This document shows positions 1 to 7,958 of a stretch of DNA of 24,284 nucleotides, one piece after another. How positions within the stretch are numbered: position 1 is the stretch's first letter; every line of letters starts with the position of its first letter. Source of the stretch: an uncultured Bacteroidota bacterium (GTDB taxonomy: Bacteria > Bacteroidota > Bacteroidia > Chitinophagales > Chitinophagaceae); the NCBI GenBank assembly GCA_937928385.1, contig CALEZD010000057.1, positions 1 to 24,284 of the forward strand. Direction: 5' to 3'. The translations under genes and the position numbers were made by a program. The notes under the pieces were generated by a model, which had not been told where the DNA came from, made no database searches, and saw only the letters and a program-made list of their open reading frames with translations.

Positions 1-73
1 ATCTGTTAATAATCTATTTACTTCTATTTACTATCAGCAATATTATATTAAAATATATTGATACCGATAATAA

Positions 74-107
74 AAAAGAAAGGCAACCATAAGGTTGCCT
101 TTCTTTT
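74..107 (-). terminator. Intrinsic terminator of the PKD/T9SS type B gene
   Basis: A perfect 15-bp inverted repeat (arms 74-88 and 93-107) closes on a 4-nt loop. Read on the minus strand it is followed by a T-rich run, and it lies 18 nt past the stop codon of the large minus-strand gene. The A/T-rich outer part of the stem would also let it work for transcripts entering on the plus strand. Confidence 0.88.
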
Positions 108-124
108 CAGTATTGTTGTTGATA

Positions 125-2506
125 TTATCTCAATAATGTCACGTTGCCCTGGTAGCGCTCCGTGATACCGTTGGCGAAAGTAACGTTAATCATGTAAATA
201 TAAACACCTGTTGGCTGGTCATCGCCACCGTACTTACCATCCCATCCACGTCCGTTAATGGAGTTAGTCATGAACACTTCTTCGCCCCAGCGGTTGTATA
301 CATGCATTTCAAACTTAGACAAGTTGCGTGACAATATCTGCCTGGGCAGGAAGTAATCACCGTTTCCATCACCGTTTGGAGTAAACACGTTGGGGATATT
401 GATGTAGCAATTCTTATCAATTTTAATGGTATCAGAAGCAGTACAACCATCCAGGTTAGCTGTTACAGAATAACTGCCGTGGTGGCGTATAGCAATGCCG
501 GGCGTTACATCTTTAGTTGGTGTGTTCCAGAGGTATGTAGTATTAGGCGGATTAGAAGCTTTATAGTTGTCTTCAATAAATAAAGCTTCACCATTAGGAC
601 ATATAGACGTATCCTCGCCCAGGTAAACATTAGGTATGGGTTTTACCAGGTACTGGCCTGTGTATGCAGTGTCAGGACAAATACGATACTTAATGTCAAA
701 AATCACGTCGTAAGTACCTGGTTTATCATAAGAATGATAAACCAGTGTATCATCCGGAATAGTAACGCCGTCACCAAAATCCCATGTAGCTGAAGTATAT
801 CCAAATACAGAATACCTGCCCCTGAATACTATTTCTTCTCCCACACATACGGACTCCCTGTTTGTTTCAAAGAAAACGAAACCGTTAGAGTCAACTACAA
901 TAGGTAAAGTGAATGAGTCAGCGCATCCCAGGTAATCAGTAATGATAAACTTAGGATTGTACAAACCAGACTTAAAATAGGTATGTGTTGTATTAAATAT
1001 GGTATCCGTGCCGCCATCACCATATTTCCATAACATCAGCGGTGTAGTACCGGGTTTTACGTAAGAGCTGTCTTCGGCCCTGAATGAAATGGTTTCACCC
1101 TGGCAAATACTGTCGTCATCTATCTGGAATTCAGCCTTCACCGGGTGGTTGATAATTACAGGCACCACAATTGTATCCTGGCATTTACCATTATCGGCAA
1201 CCAGACGTACATTATACTGCCTTGCACTATCGTTGGGCGTAGGTACCAGGTAATGATGCGTTGGCGCAGTATCAGTTAATGATGGGGTACCGTCACCAAA
1301 ACTCCATCTAGAAGTTATAGGCAGGAAACCATCTGATGTTGATGTATTCGTGAATTTCACTGTGTCAAAGTCACAACCTTCTTTTATGTCAGGCGTAAAT
1401 GAAGCATACACATCTTCATTTATCTTCATTATAAACACAGTGGTATCAGACACACATCCCTGGATATCGCGTGCGAAAATGTTGTAGAATATATTTGCCT
1501 GTGAAGGCTGGATATTATTGAATACAAGGATATAGCCCTGGCTCGGGTCGAATGTTTGTGTGCCGAGTGAACTAATAGCTATAACATCACCACCTATGGG
1601 GAGGTTTACCTGAGGTACAAATAAAGTATCATCATCATTTGGACAAACCGGACCTGCCTGTATAACAGGGCCCAATGTGGGTGATTGCGTAACAACTAAG
1701 TTTACAGTATCTCTGTACACGCAAATGCCACGTGTAGCAGTAACAATATATTGGCCAAATTGTCCTATAGTAATACTTTTTATTACCGGATTTGAAACGG
1801 TAGCTGATGGCTGCAGGTTAGGTGTGCCTGTACCAATATTCCATGTCCACTGATAAGTAGTGTTGGGGAACACGGTAGATGTCAGTTGTATATCACGGCC
1901 TGAACATACGGGCGAGTCAACAGTAGCTGTGAAACCCAATTGGCAGGAGTCGTCCCTCAGATAAGCGTTATAATATACGTCACTGGCTATATTGTTAGAG
2001 GCAGCCCTGATATGTCTTACCCTTACTCCATAAATGAGAGCCGGCGTAAGAGATATATCCACCTGCGTGCCCTGGCCGGGGCCTGTAGCGCCACCGGTAG
2101 TACTCAACAAGCCGCTTGGCGTTATCAAATTAGTAGATGTCATCGTACAGTTACCTGCAAATGCTGTAAGATTACCTGCTGTAAGGTTATACTGAGTATA
2201 TCCTGTCCCATTGTCAATATCAATCTGTAAGGTATCATCATTATGTATCCTGGTCATCTCGAAACGCACATCGGTAACGGGTGTACCAAAATTGTACTCG
2301 TAGCCATCAGAATAATTTTTACCAATCTGGTATGGCCCTGTACCACAATAGCTACCAGTATTAGGGCTGTTCAAGGGGACTACAGTCACATTGATGCCGC
2401 CTACTACGTTAGTGCCGGAGAGGTGGTTAATCTGGAAAAACTGGGCCTTTGTGTTGAAAAAACCAATCGTGAAAATTAATGTCAGAAAGAGATATACCTT
2501 TCTCAT
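125..2506 (-). CDS. PKD-repeat secreted protein with T9SS type B (gliding motility-associated) C-terminal domain
   Basis: A large exported surface or extracellular protein of 793 residues. Residues 1-22 form a Sec signal peptide ending in KAQ. The middle holds a run of Ig-like and PKD-type modules: three copies of the PKD hallmark are visible (SFGDGTP, KYGDGG, DFGDGV), each followed by a THxY/YHSY-like strand. Cysteine-containing beta modules (SPVCSGRDIQL, SVCVGEEIVF, SICPNGEALF) lie between them. The last 90 residues (from 704, IPNVFTPNGDGNGD... to TLLR) are the type B T9SS sorting domain, with the typical NRWGEEVF and GWDGKYGG segments. Family knowledge: such proteins cross the outer membrane by the type IX system; their individual roles (adhesion, matrix, motility) are rarely known. 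It is monocistronic, with its own promoter and terminator. The ATG at 2506 is followed directly by the signal peptide, which fixes the start. Confidence 0.93.
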   Translation of the reverse strand: MRKVYLFLTLIFTIGFFNTKAQFFQINHLSGTNVVGGINVTVVPLNSPNTGSYCGTGPYQIGKNYSDGYEYNFGTPVTDVRFEMTRIHNDDTLQIDIDNGTGYTQYNLTAGNLTAFAGNCTMTSTNLITPSGLLSTTGGATGPGQGTQVDISLTPALIYGVRVRHIRAASNNIASDVYYNAYLRDDSCQLGFTATVDSPVCSGRDIQLTSTVFPNTTYQWTWNIGTGTPNLQPSATVSNPVIKSITIGQFGQYIVTATRGICVYRDTVNLVVTQSPTLGPVIQAGPVCPNDDDTLFVPQVNLPIGGDVIAISSLGTQTFDPSQGYILVFNNIQPSQANIFYNIFARDIQGCVSDTTVFIMKINEDVYASFTPDIKEGCDFDTVKFTNTSTSDGFLPITSRWSFGDGTPSLTDTAPTHHYLVPTPNDSARQYNVRLVADNGKCQDTIVVPVIINHPVKAEFQIDDDSICQGETISFRAEDSSYVKPGTTPLMLWKYGDGGTDTIFNTTHTYFKSGLYNPKFIITDYLGCADSFTLPIVVDSNGFVFFETNRESVCVGEEIVFRGRYSVFGYTSATWDFGDGVTIPDDTLVYHSYDKPGTYDVIFDIKYRICPDTAYTGQYLVKPIPNVYLGEDTSICPNGEALFIEDNYKASNPPNTTYLWNTPTKDVTPGIAIRHHGSYSVTANLDGCTASDTIKIDKNCYINIPNVFTPNGDGNGDYFLPRQILSRNLSKFEMHVYNRWGEEVFMTNSINGRGWDGKYGGDDQPTGVYIYMINVTFANGITERYQGNVTLLR

Positions 2507-2527
2507 TTATTTAGCTTTATTTGTTCT

Positions 2528-2560
2528 AAAATGTACTGATATAACAAGACAGACCGCAAA
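2528..2560 (-). promoter_or_regulatory. Putative Bacteroidota promoter for the PKD/T9SS gene
   Basis: On the minus strand a TTTG (-33 box, 2557-2560) is separated by 21 nt from TACATTTT (2528-2535). The latter matches the TAnnTTTG -7 consensus except at the last base. It lies about 20 nt upstream of the ATG at 2506. A small hairpin (ACCGC-AAA-GCGGT, 2553-2565) covers the -33 box. Confidence 0.4.
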
Positions 2561-2715
2561 GCGGTATCTGCCTGTAATATAGGACGAAAAATTAACAATA
2601 TTAGTTGGGTATTGCAAATATTTTATTCAATAACCGGTTGATTTTGCCCAAATAAAGCATTTTTGTATAGTCAACCATTTTTTACACATAAAATATTAAC
2701 TATTAGTAAATAACG

Positions 2716-3276
2716 ATGAAATTTCTGATAGCAGGACTGGGGAATATAGGGTCTGAATACGATGGGACAAGACATAACATTGGTTTTGACGTAGCGGATG
2801 TACTGGTGATGAAAAATGATAAAGTGTTCAAACAAGACAGGCTGGCTTATGTATCAGAGTTTAAGTGGAAGGGTAAACAGATAGTAGTTATTAAACCTAC
2901 CACATATATGAACCTGAGCGGCAAGGCTGTGAAATACTGGATGGATAAGGAAAATATACCATTAGAAAATATATTAGTGATTATTGATGAGTTGGCCCTA
3001 CCCCTGGGTACCCTGCGTATGAAAGGCAGCGGCAGCGATGGCGGCCACAACGGCCTGAAAAGCGTGCAGGAAAGCCTGCAAACCACCCAATACCCACGGC
3101 TGAGGTTTGGGATTGGCAGCAATTACCCTAAAGGCAAGCAGGTAGATTATGTGCTGGGCAAATGGACTGCGGAAGAATTTCCGATAATAAAGGAAAAGGT
3201 GCTGACGAGTGTGGAAATGATAGAAAGTTTTGTATTCAGAGGCATACAACAGACTATGAATCAATACAATAAGTAG
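2716..3276 (+). CDS. pth: Peptidyl-tRNA hydrolase
   Basis: Cleaves the ester bond of peptidyl-tRNAs released from stalled ribosomes, recycling tRNA in the cytosol. The 186-residue length is normal for bacterial Pth. The N-terminal GLGNIGSEYDGTRHNIGF carries Asn10 and catalytic His20. Asn66 lies in KPTTYMNLSG, Asp91 in IIDELALPLG and Asn112 in SDGGHNGLK. Together these match the active-site set of the family (Asn10, His20, Asn68, Asp93, Asn114 in the E. coli enzyme). The ATG at 2716 places these residues at family positions, so the start is secure. It is divergent from the PKD gene and converges on the small lipoprotein gene, only 7 nt separating the two stops, with no terminator hairpin visible between them. 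Confidence 0.97.
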   Translation: MKFLIAGLGNIGSEYDGTRHNIGFDVADVLVMKNDKVFKQDRLAYVSEFKWKGKQIVVIKPTTYMNLSGKAVKYWMDKENIPLENILVIIDELALPLGTLRMKGSGSDGGHNGLKSVQESLQTTQYPRLRFGIGSNYPKGKQVDYVLGKWTAEEFPIIKEKVLTSVEMIESFVFRGIQQTMNQYNK

Positions 3277-3283
3277 GTTTATT

Positions 3284-3622
3284 TCATTTACGCACCCTAT
3301 CCAGGATGATGGTATCGCCGGGCGGCAGGTCTGCCTCGTAGGCTGTGTGGTAATTGCTGTCGCTGATGATTAGCTTCAGGTTGCCGCATTTGGCTACACC
3401 ATCCAATTCAAAAGCCGTTTCAAACCAGCCGGTGCTGTCAGTATATGTTACCCTATGGTCGCGGCTGCGGTCATCGAGGGCGGCATGGCTGCGTATCTCC
3501 GCTCCTTGTATGGGCTTGCTGGTTTCCCGGTCTATAATATAGCCATAGGTATAGCGGGTGCAGTTTTTGCAGGAGGCAAATCCCAATATGATTATTGTAG
3601 TAAATAGCAAAAGGCTGCGCAT
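3284..3622 (-). CDS. Small lipoprotein with carboxypeptidase-regulatory-like fold
   Basis: A 112-residue protein. Residues 1-19 form a lipoprotein signal with lipobox GFASC, the Cys being the predicted lipidated residue. The remainder resembles a single carboxypeptidase-D regulatory-like beta-sandwich: GYIIDRETSKPIQGAEI at the start, then TDSTGWFETAF, and a closing DLPPGDTIIL strand. Such domains occur alone in many Bacteroidota envelope lipoproteins and have no enzymatic role. Besides the lipidated Cys there are two further cysteines (in KNC and AKCG). The gene is upstream of nothing on its own strand and converges on pth. Function unknown; the fold call rests on pattern recognition only. 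Confidence 0.8.
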   Translation of the reverse strand: MRSLLLFTTIIILGFASCKNCTRYTYGYIIDRETSKPIQGAEIRSHAALDDRSRDHRVTYTDSTGWFETAFELDGVAKCGNLKLIISDSNYHTAYEADLPPGDTIILDRVRK

Positions 3623-3668
3623 GAGGTAAAGATAATTATTCTTTTGTCGCGTATAAGTAACTCCAACA

Positions 3669-3698
3669 AAAAGCCCGCTGAATACTCAACGGGCTTTT
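3669..3698 (-). terminator. Intrinsic terminator downstream of pruA
   Basis: Arms 3669-3677 (AAAAGCCCG) and 3690-3698 (CGGGCTTTT) form a 9-bp stem that the loop can extend by TGA/TCA pairing. On the minus strand it is followed by further T residues. It begins 14 nt after the pruA stop and isolates pruA from the lipoprotein gene that follows. Confidence 0.85.
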
Positions 3699-3711
3699 GT
3701 GTATTATTTAA

Positions 3712-5343
3712 TTAATCCGCTTGGTGGAAAGGATACCTGTAATCCGTTGGCGGTACATAAGTTTCTTTGATTGTTCTTGCGTTCAGCCAGCGGTACAAGT
3801 TCAAAGCAGAACCGGCTTTATCGTTGGTACCCGATGCCCGGGCTCCGCCAAATGGCTGTTGCCCTACAACCGCACCTGTTGGCTTGTCATTAATGTAGAA
3901 GTTACCAGCTGCGTTGACCAGCTTGCGTGTCATCAGTTCAGCAGCATAACGGTCTTGCGAGAAGATAGCACCTGTCAACGCATAGTCAGATGTTGAATCT
4001 ACCAGGTCCAGCGTTTCTTCCCATTTGTCAGCCTTATACACATGTATGGTCAGTACCGGGCCAAATATCTCTTCGCACATGGTTACATACTTCGGATTGC
4101 TCGCTTCAATGATGGTTGGCTCTATATACCAGCCGTTGCTGCTGTCGCAGGTACCGCCGCAAATGATTTTGGCATCATTGCTGCCGGCTACACCATCAAT
4201 ATATTTCTTAATACTGTTGAACGACTTCTCATCTATCACCGCATTAACGAAGTTGGTGAAATCATCCACCTTACCCATTTTCATGGTTTTTACTTCTGCT
4301 ACCAGTTTTGTTTTTATTTCTTCGGCCAGGTTGCTGGGAAGATAAGCACGACTGGCGGCTGAGCATTTCTGCCCCTGGTATTCAAACGCACCTCTTGCTA
4401 ATCCAGCTACTACCGCATCAACATCGGCGCTGGGGTGTACCATCACGAAATCCTTACCGCCTGTCTCCCCTACTATACGCGGGTAGCTGCGGTATATGGC
4501 AATATTACCGCCAATCGTCTTCCACATATTCTGGAATACACCCGTACTGCCTGTAAAGTGTACACCTGCAAAATCCCGGTGGTTGAAACAAATGTCGCCT
4601 ACTGTGGGGCCATCCGTATATACCAGGTTGATGACACCGGCAGGGAGCCCTGCTTCCTGCAATATTTCCATAAATACGCTGGCACTGTATATCTGTGTGT
4701 TGGCAGGTTTCCAAATCACTACGTTGCCGCACATGGCGGGTGCAGTAGGCAGGTTGCCACCAATAGCCGTAAAATTGAAAGGCGTTACGGCCAGTATGAA
4801 CCCTTCCAGCGGGCGGTACTCCAGCCTGTTGTGTATGCCTTGCGGCGAAAGGGGTTGTTGCATGTATATATCGGTGAGGTAATGCACGTTGAAACGCAGG
4901 AAATCTATCAACTCGCAGGCGCTGTCTATCTCGGCCTGGTAGGCATTTTTGCTCTGGCCCAGCATGGTAGCCGCGTTCATGCGGTAGCGGTATTTAGTAG
5001 CCAGCAGTTCGGCTGCTTTCATAAATATAGCCGCACGGTGCTCCCAGGGGGTTGCAGCCCATGCTTCGCGGGCTGTTAATGCAGCATCAATAGCCTGCTG
5101 TACATGCTCTGCTTTACCGGCATGGAAATGGCCCAGCACATGAGCAGTTTCGTGCGGGGGACGGATTTCTTTTTTATCACCCGTGCGCACTTCTTGACCA
5201 TTGATGTACATAGGTATATCACGCTGCTGCGATTTCAGTTCAGCAATGGCTTCCTGCAATTTTTTACGCTCGGGACTACCGGGGGCATAATTAAGAACCG
5301 GTTCGTTTTTAGGCTCTTCGTATTTAAAATAAGCGTTATGCAT
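3712..5343 (-). CDS. pruA: L-glutamate gamma-semialdehyde (1-pyrroline-5-carboxylate) dehydrogenase
   Basis: Oxidises L-glutamate 5-semialdehyde to glutamate with NAD+, the second step of proline catabolism, in the cytosol. At 543 residues it is the stand-alone form rather than the PutA fusion. Visible aldehyde dehydrogenase features are the cofactor-binding TPFNFTAIGGNLP and VIWKPA segments, FTGSTGVF, the general-base Glu in GETGGKDF, the catalytic Cys327 in YQGQKCSAASRAY, and EEIFGPVLTIHVY near the end. The QGQKCSA and GETGGKDF sequences are those of the P5C dehydrogenase class rather than generic aldehyde dehydrogenases. No proline dehydrogenase gene is adjacent. It has its own promoter-like element upstream and a terminator downstream, so it is probably monocistronic. 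Confidence 0.96.
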   Translation of the reverse strand: MHNAYFKYEEPKNEPVLNYAPGSPERKKLQEAIAELKSQQRDIPMYINGQEVRTGDKKEIRPPHETAHVLGHFHAGKAEHVQQAIDAALTAREAWAATPWEHRAAIFMKAAELLATKYRYRMNAATMLGQSKNAYQAEIDSACELIDFLRFNVHYLTDIYMQQPLSPQGIHNRLEYRPLEGFILAVTPFNFTAIGGNLPTAPAMCGNVVIWKPANTQIYSASVFMEILQEAGLPAGVINLVYTDGPTVGDICFNHRDFAGVHFTGSTGVFQNMWKTIGGNIAIYRSYPRIVGETGGKDFVMVHPSADVDAVVAGLARGAFEYQGQKCSAASRAYLPSNLAEEIKTKLVAEVKTMKMGKVDDFTNFVNAVIDEKSFNSIKKYIDGVAGSNDAKIICGGTCDSSNGWYIEPTIIEASNPKYVTMCEEIFGPVLTIHVYKADKWEETLDLVDSTSDYALTGAIFSQDRYAAELMTRKLVNAAGNFYINDKPTGAVVGQQPFGGARASGTNDKAGSALNLYRWLNARTIKETYVPPTDYRYPFHQAD

Positions 5344-5371
5344 ATATATCGTGGATTATATAAATAGTGCG

Positions 5372-5379
5372 CAAATTTA
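5372..5379 (-). promoter_or_regulatory. TAnnTTTG -7 element upstream of pruA
   Basis: On the minus strand TAAATTTG is an exact match to the Bacteroidota -7 consensus. It lies 28 nt before the pruA ATG, implying a 5' UTR of about 20 nt. No TTTG stands at the expected distance upstream, so only half of the promoter is convincing. Confidence 0.45.
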
Positions 5380-5436
5380 GTCAAAACCACGATAGGAAGA
5401 TGTATCAAAAGTTACAGAGATCGGGCAAGGCTACAA

Positions 5437-6042
5437 TCAGGCCGCGCGTTGCAGATATACCTGCTGTTTCACCCTGTTTATTTGCTGGAAATGCCTGAAC
5501 TGGTGGGCTATCACAAAGCGGAATACATCGCCCAGTTTCAGCTTTATCAGCTTGCTGATACTGATGGGGACTTTTATGCCACCCAAATCGGCTGTGCGGG
5601 CTTTGTCCAGCAAGGACAATAACTTGCGCTGCCCTTCCCTGAATTCATTCAGTACTTGTTCCGCATCCAGCTCCGGACCGAAATTGTAAGCCGCCGGTGC
5701 GGACATTTTTTTTGCTAGGCTACCATCGGGCCGCGGCTCCATCAGGCGAGTAAAATAGTCGCCAAACCAGCCTGCCTTGTAGGTGCGGGGGGCCTGTTGC
5801 GTTGGATTGTTTAACGCCTTTTCTATAGCTGCCAGGTAAAACCTGTTGTAACCGTTCAGGTGTTCCAGCACCTGGGCTATACTCCACTTACCCGCCTCCG
5901 GCTGTTGCAAGAGTACGTCAGCAGGTATTTGCTGTACCTTATCCAGTTGCAACAATGTTTCCTGCACATCCTGCTGCAATGAACTGATTAACTCCTGTAT
6001 GTTGAAAGACGGCATATGCTGTAGTTTCTGCAAAACTACCAT
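5437..6042 (-). CDS. DinB-family (DinB_2-like) protein
   Basis: About 200 residues with the four-helix DinB/YfiT-like pattern: a leading helix (DVQETLLQLDKVQQI), then WSIAQVLEHLNGYNRFYL with the first metal-ligand histidine, and a late helix FRFVIAHQFRHFQQINRV supplying further histidines. Family knowledge: DinB-like proteins are usually metal-binding. Some are thiol-dependent transferases or hydrolases, and most are uncharacterised despite the damage-inducible name. It is the last gene of the minus-strand cluster, 38 nt after the Crp/Fnr-like gene. The start could be the ATG at 6042, or the one at 6015 (MPSFNIQEL), which would give 192 residues and looks more like the family N-terminus. No Shine-Dalgarno sequence decides between them. 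Confidence 0.85.
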   Translation of the reverse strand: MVVLQKLQHMPSFNIQELISSLQQDVQETLLQLDKVQQIPADVLLQQPEAGKWSIAQVLEHLNGYNRFYLAAIEKALNNPTQQAPRTYKAGWFGDYFTRLMEPRPDGSLAKKMSAPAAYNFGPELDAEQVLNEFREGQRKLLSLLDKARTADLGGIKVPISISKLIKLKLGDVFRFVIAHQFRHFQQINRVKQQVYLQRAA

Positions 6043-6080
6043 GTGTGTACGAGCAAAATCTTTGCCTACACCAAGATTTT

Positions 6081-6659
6081 TTACAAACGGACAGATGCCA
6101 GCAGCTTGCTGAACGTTGCAGGGTCGACACCGATATACGATGCCAGGTATTTATGCGGTATCATGTTCAACACCTGGGGGCTGCGCCTGAGCAATGTCGT
6201 AAAGCGTTCCTCTGCCGTGAAAGAAAGCAATTCAATATTTCGTTCCAGTGTCCCTGCCAATGTAGCCATTAGGGCAATGCGCGTCCACGATTCTATGGAA
6301 CGGTGTTTTTCCATGAGGCGCATGAAATCGTTGTAATGTATCCGGAGGAAACGGCTGCGGGTAAGTGTTTCCAGGCAATATTTGGAAGGCTTTTGAACGA
6401 AGAAACTATCAATAATACCCGAAAAAGAATTCTCATAACTGAATACCAATGTAGACTCTTTGTCCCTATGCTCAATATACGCCCGTTGCACCCCTTCTAT
6501 TACGAAATAGACATAATGCTCCACCTCACCCTGCCGGGTCATAACTTGTTTCCTGCCCAGTTCCATTGGTTGCCAGCAGGGTTGCATCTCCGCCCAGGCG
6601 TCGTCACCAATGGGGTATGTGGCTGCTATATACTTGTATAGTATCTCGTGCGAATCCAA
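6081..6659 (-). CDS. Crp/Fnr-family transcriptional regulator (TTG start)
   Basis: 192 residues. Residues 25-115 or so form a cyclic-nucleotide-binding-like beta-roll (MTRQGEVEHYVYFVIEGVQRAYI, then LVFSYENSFSG). A long dimerisation helix follows, then a short C-terminal helix-turn-helix (KYLASYIGVDPATFSKLLASV). It is the Bacteroidota small-regulator type and lacks the Arg/Ser phosphate-binding signature of true cAMP receptors, so a nucleotide ligand is doubtful. The only start that keeps the N-terminal helix (DSHEILYKYIAATYPI) is a TTG at 6659; reading further upstream meets a TGA at 6678-6680 with no ATG between. It begins 7 nt after the xth stop, suggesting translation coupled to the upstream gene. 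Confidence 0.88.
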   Translation of the reverse strand: MDSHEILYKYIAATYPIGDDAWAEMQPCWQPMELGRKQVMTRQGEVEHYVYFVIEGVQRAYIEHRDKESTLVFSYENSFSGIIDSFFVQKPSKYCLETLTRSRFLRIHYNDFMRLMEKHRSIESWTRIALMATLAGTLERNIELLSFTAEERFTTLLRRSPQVLNMIPHKYLASYIGVDPATFSKLLASVRL

Positions 6660-6666
6660 AGACGGT

Positions 6667-7437
6667 TTATTTGCTTTTCAACTCCAGGTACACCGGGCAA
6701 TGGTCTGAATGTTTGACATCGGGGTAGATGGCTGCATGTTTCAGCCTGTCTGTCAATGGCTCGGTTACATTGATATAATCAATGCGCCAGCCTTTGTTCT
6801 GCGCCCTTACTGTTGGAAAACGCTGGCTCCACCAGGTATAATGGTGCGGGTCTTTATTGAAGTGACGGAAGCTATCTACAAATCCGTTCTCGAAAAACTT
6901 ATCCATCCATGCCCTTTCTTCCGGCAGGAAACCACTGCTCTTTTTGTTACCTACGGGATTGTGGATGTCTATCTCTCTATGGCATATATTGTAGTCGCCG
7001 CATACTATCAATTGCGGACGTTCTTTCCTGAGTACGTTCAGGTATTCAAAAAATTCGTCCAGCCATTGGTATTTATACGTCTGTCGTTCGTCGCCACTGG
7101 TACCGCTGGGGAAGTATGCGTTAATCAGAGTCACATCACCAAAGTCGGCACGTATTACACGCCCTTCGGCATCACTTTGCATGATACCATTGCCATACTG
7201 TACATTATCAGGTTGCAGCTTTGAAAAAACCGCTACACCACTATATCCTTTCTTCTCTGCAGAAAACCAGAAATTGTTATAGCCCAATTGTTCTAACGCA
7301 GCGTAGTCAATATCTTCTTTTGTTGCTTTTGTTTCCTGCAGGCATACAATATCCGCAGGGTCTGTAGCCAGCCAATCAATAAAGCCTTTTTTGATGGCTG
7401 CCCGTATTCCGTTTACGTTGTATGATACTATCCTCAT
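6667..7437 (-). CDS. xth: Exodeoxyribonuclease III / AP endonuclease
   Basis: A 256-residue Mg2+-dependent enzyme of the exonuclease III/endonuclease-exonuclease-phosphatase fold. It nicks DNA at abasic sites and trims 3' ends during base excision repair. Visible motifs are SYNVNGIRAA at the N-terminus, metal-ligand Glu35 in CLQETKAT, ICGDYNICHREIDIHNP (catalytic Asp/Asn), WRIDYINVT and the terminal SDHCPVYLE with the catalytic His. The length is normal. The ATG overlaps the stop of the upstream haem-binding gene (ATGA), so the two are very probably cotranscribed and translationally coupled. Confidence 0.96.
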   Translation of the reverse strand: MRIVSYNVNGIRAAIKKGFIDWLATDPADIVCLQETKATKEDIDYAALEQLGYNNFWFSAEKKGYSGVAVFSKLQPDNVQYGNGIMQSDAEGRVIRADFGDVTLINAYFPSGTSGDERQTYKYQWLDEFFEYLNVLRKERPQLIVCGDYNICHREIDIHNPVGNKKSSGFLPEERAWMDKFFENGFVDSFRHFNKDPHHYTWWSQRFPTVRAQNKGWRIDYINVTEPLTDRLKHAAIYPDVKHSDHCPVYLELKSK

Positions 7438-7895
7438 TGTATATTTGGTTGTATGGTGGTGCGTAGCCCTTTAGCCCAGTTTACCACTGCTTCTATTTCC
7501 TGCGCGGTCAGCACTGCATCTTTGTGTACTATTGTATAACTTTTAAGCGGCATTTCTTTTTCTTCTACCATTTCAATTACCTCTTCCAGCTTATGGTCTG
7601 CTTTCTTAGGCTTATAAGATGCAAATTCCGAAAAATTCAATTCACCTTTCCCTTCGTTGATATGGTTTTGCAGCCACCAACCAAGCGGTTGTATATTAGT
7701 GTACCAGGGGTATTGGGTATTATTACTATGGCAATCGAAGCAAGCCCTTTTCAGTATGCTTTCCACATCGGCAGGTACGGAATAGTGTACACGTATATCG
7801 TTTGCCGAAGGCACTTCTGAAATATTTCTTTCCGGCCGTATAAATTGCATTACGACCAATACTATCAGCAAGCCATATAAAATCTTCTTAGCCAT
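7434..7895 (-). CDS. Haem-binding domain protein (CxxCH, membrane-anchored)
   Basis: 153 residues from the ATG at 7895. A single hydrophobic segment (residues 4-17) is followed by a periplasmic domain with one c-type haem motif, CFDCH, at 52-56. The surrounding sequence (ACFDCHSNNTQYPWYTNIQPLGWWL) and a later EMPLKSY segment are typical of the small haem-binding domain family common in Bacteroidota; the Met there is a candidate distal ligand. Family knowledge: these are presumed periplasmic c-type cytochrome-like proteins without a defined partner. A GTG at 7913 would add six residues, but the ATG fits the signal-anchor better. It is the first gene of the cluster and ends in a 4-nt overlap with xth. 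Confidence 0.9.
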   Translation of the reverse strand: MAKKILYGLLIVLVVMQFIRPERNISEVPSANDIRVHYSVPADVESILKRACFDCHSNNTQYPWYTNIQPLGWWLQNHINEGKGELNFSEFASYKPKKADHKLEEVIEMVEEKEMPLKSYTIVHKDAVLTAQEIEAVVNWAKGLRTTIQPNIQ

Positions 7896-7923
7896 GTTGT
7901 ATTTGTTTGGCACAAGGTAAAAA

Positions 7924-7949
7924 AATGCGGTAAACAGAGTTACCGCATT
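7924..7949 (-). terminator. Intrinsic terminator of the S9 peptidase gene
   Basis: A perfect 10-bp stem (7924-7933 AATGCGGTAA, 7940-7949 TTACCGCATT) with a 6-nt loop. On the minus strand it runs directly into seven T residues. It sits 10 nt after the peptidase stop codon and before the haem-binding gene, so it separates the two transcription units. Confidence 0.92.
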
Positions 7950-7958
7950 CGGGAAAAT

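Noticed and set aside
4435..5079. A 214-codon plus-strand open frame inside pruA
   Set aside because: It lies wholly within a strongly conserved enzyme gene, and its translation is low in hydrophobic core patterns and shows no family motif; it is a shadow frame.
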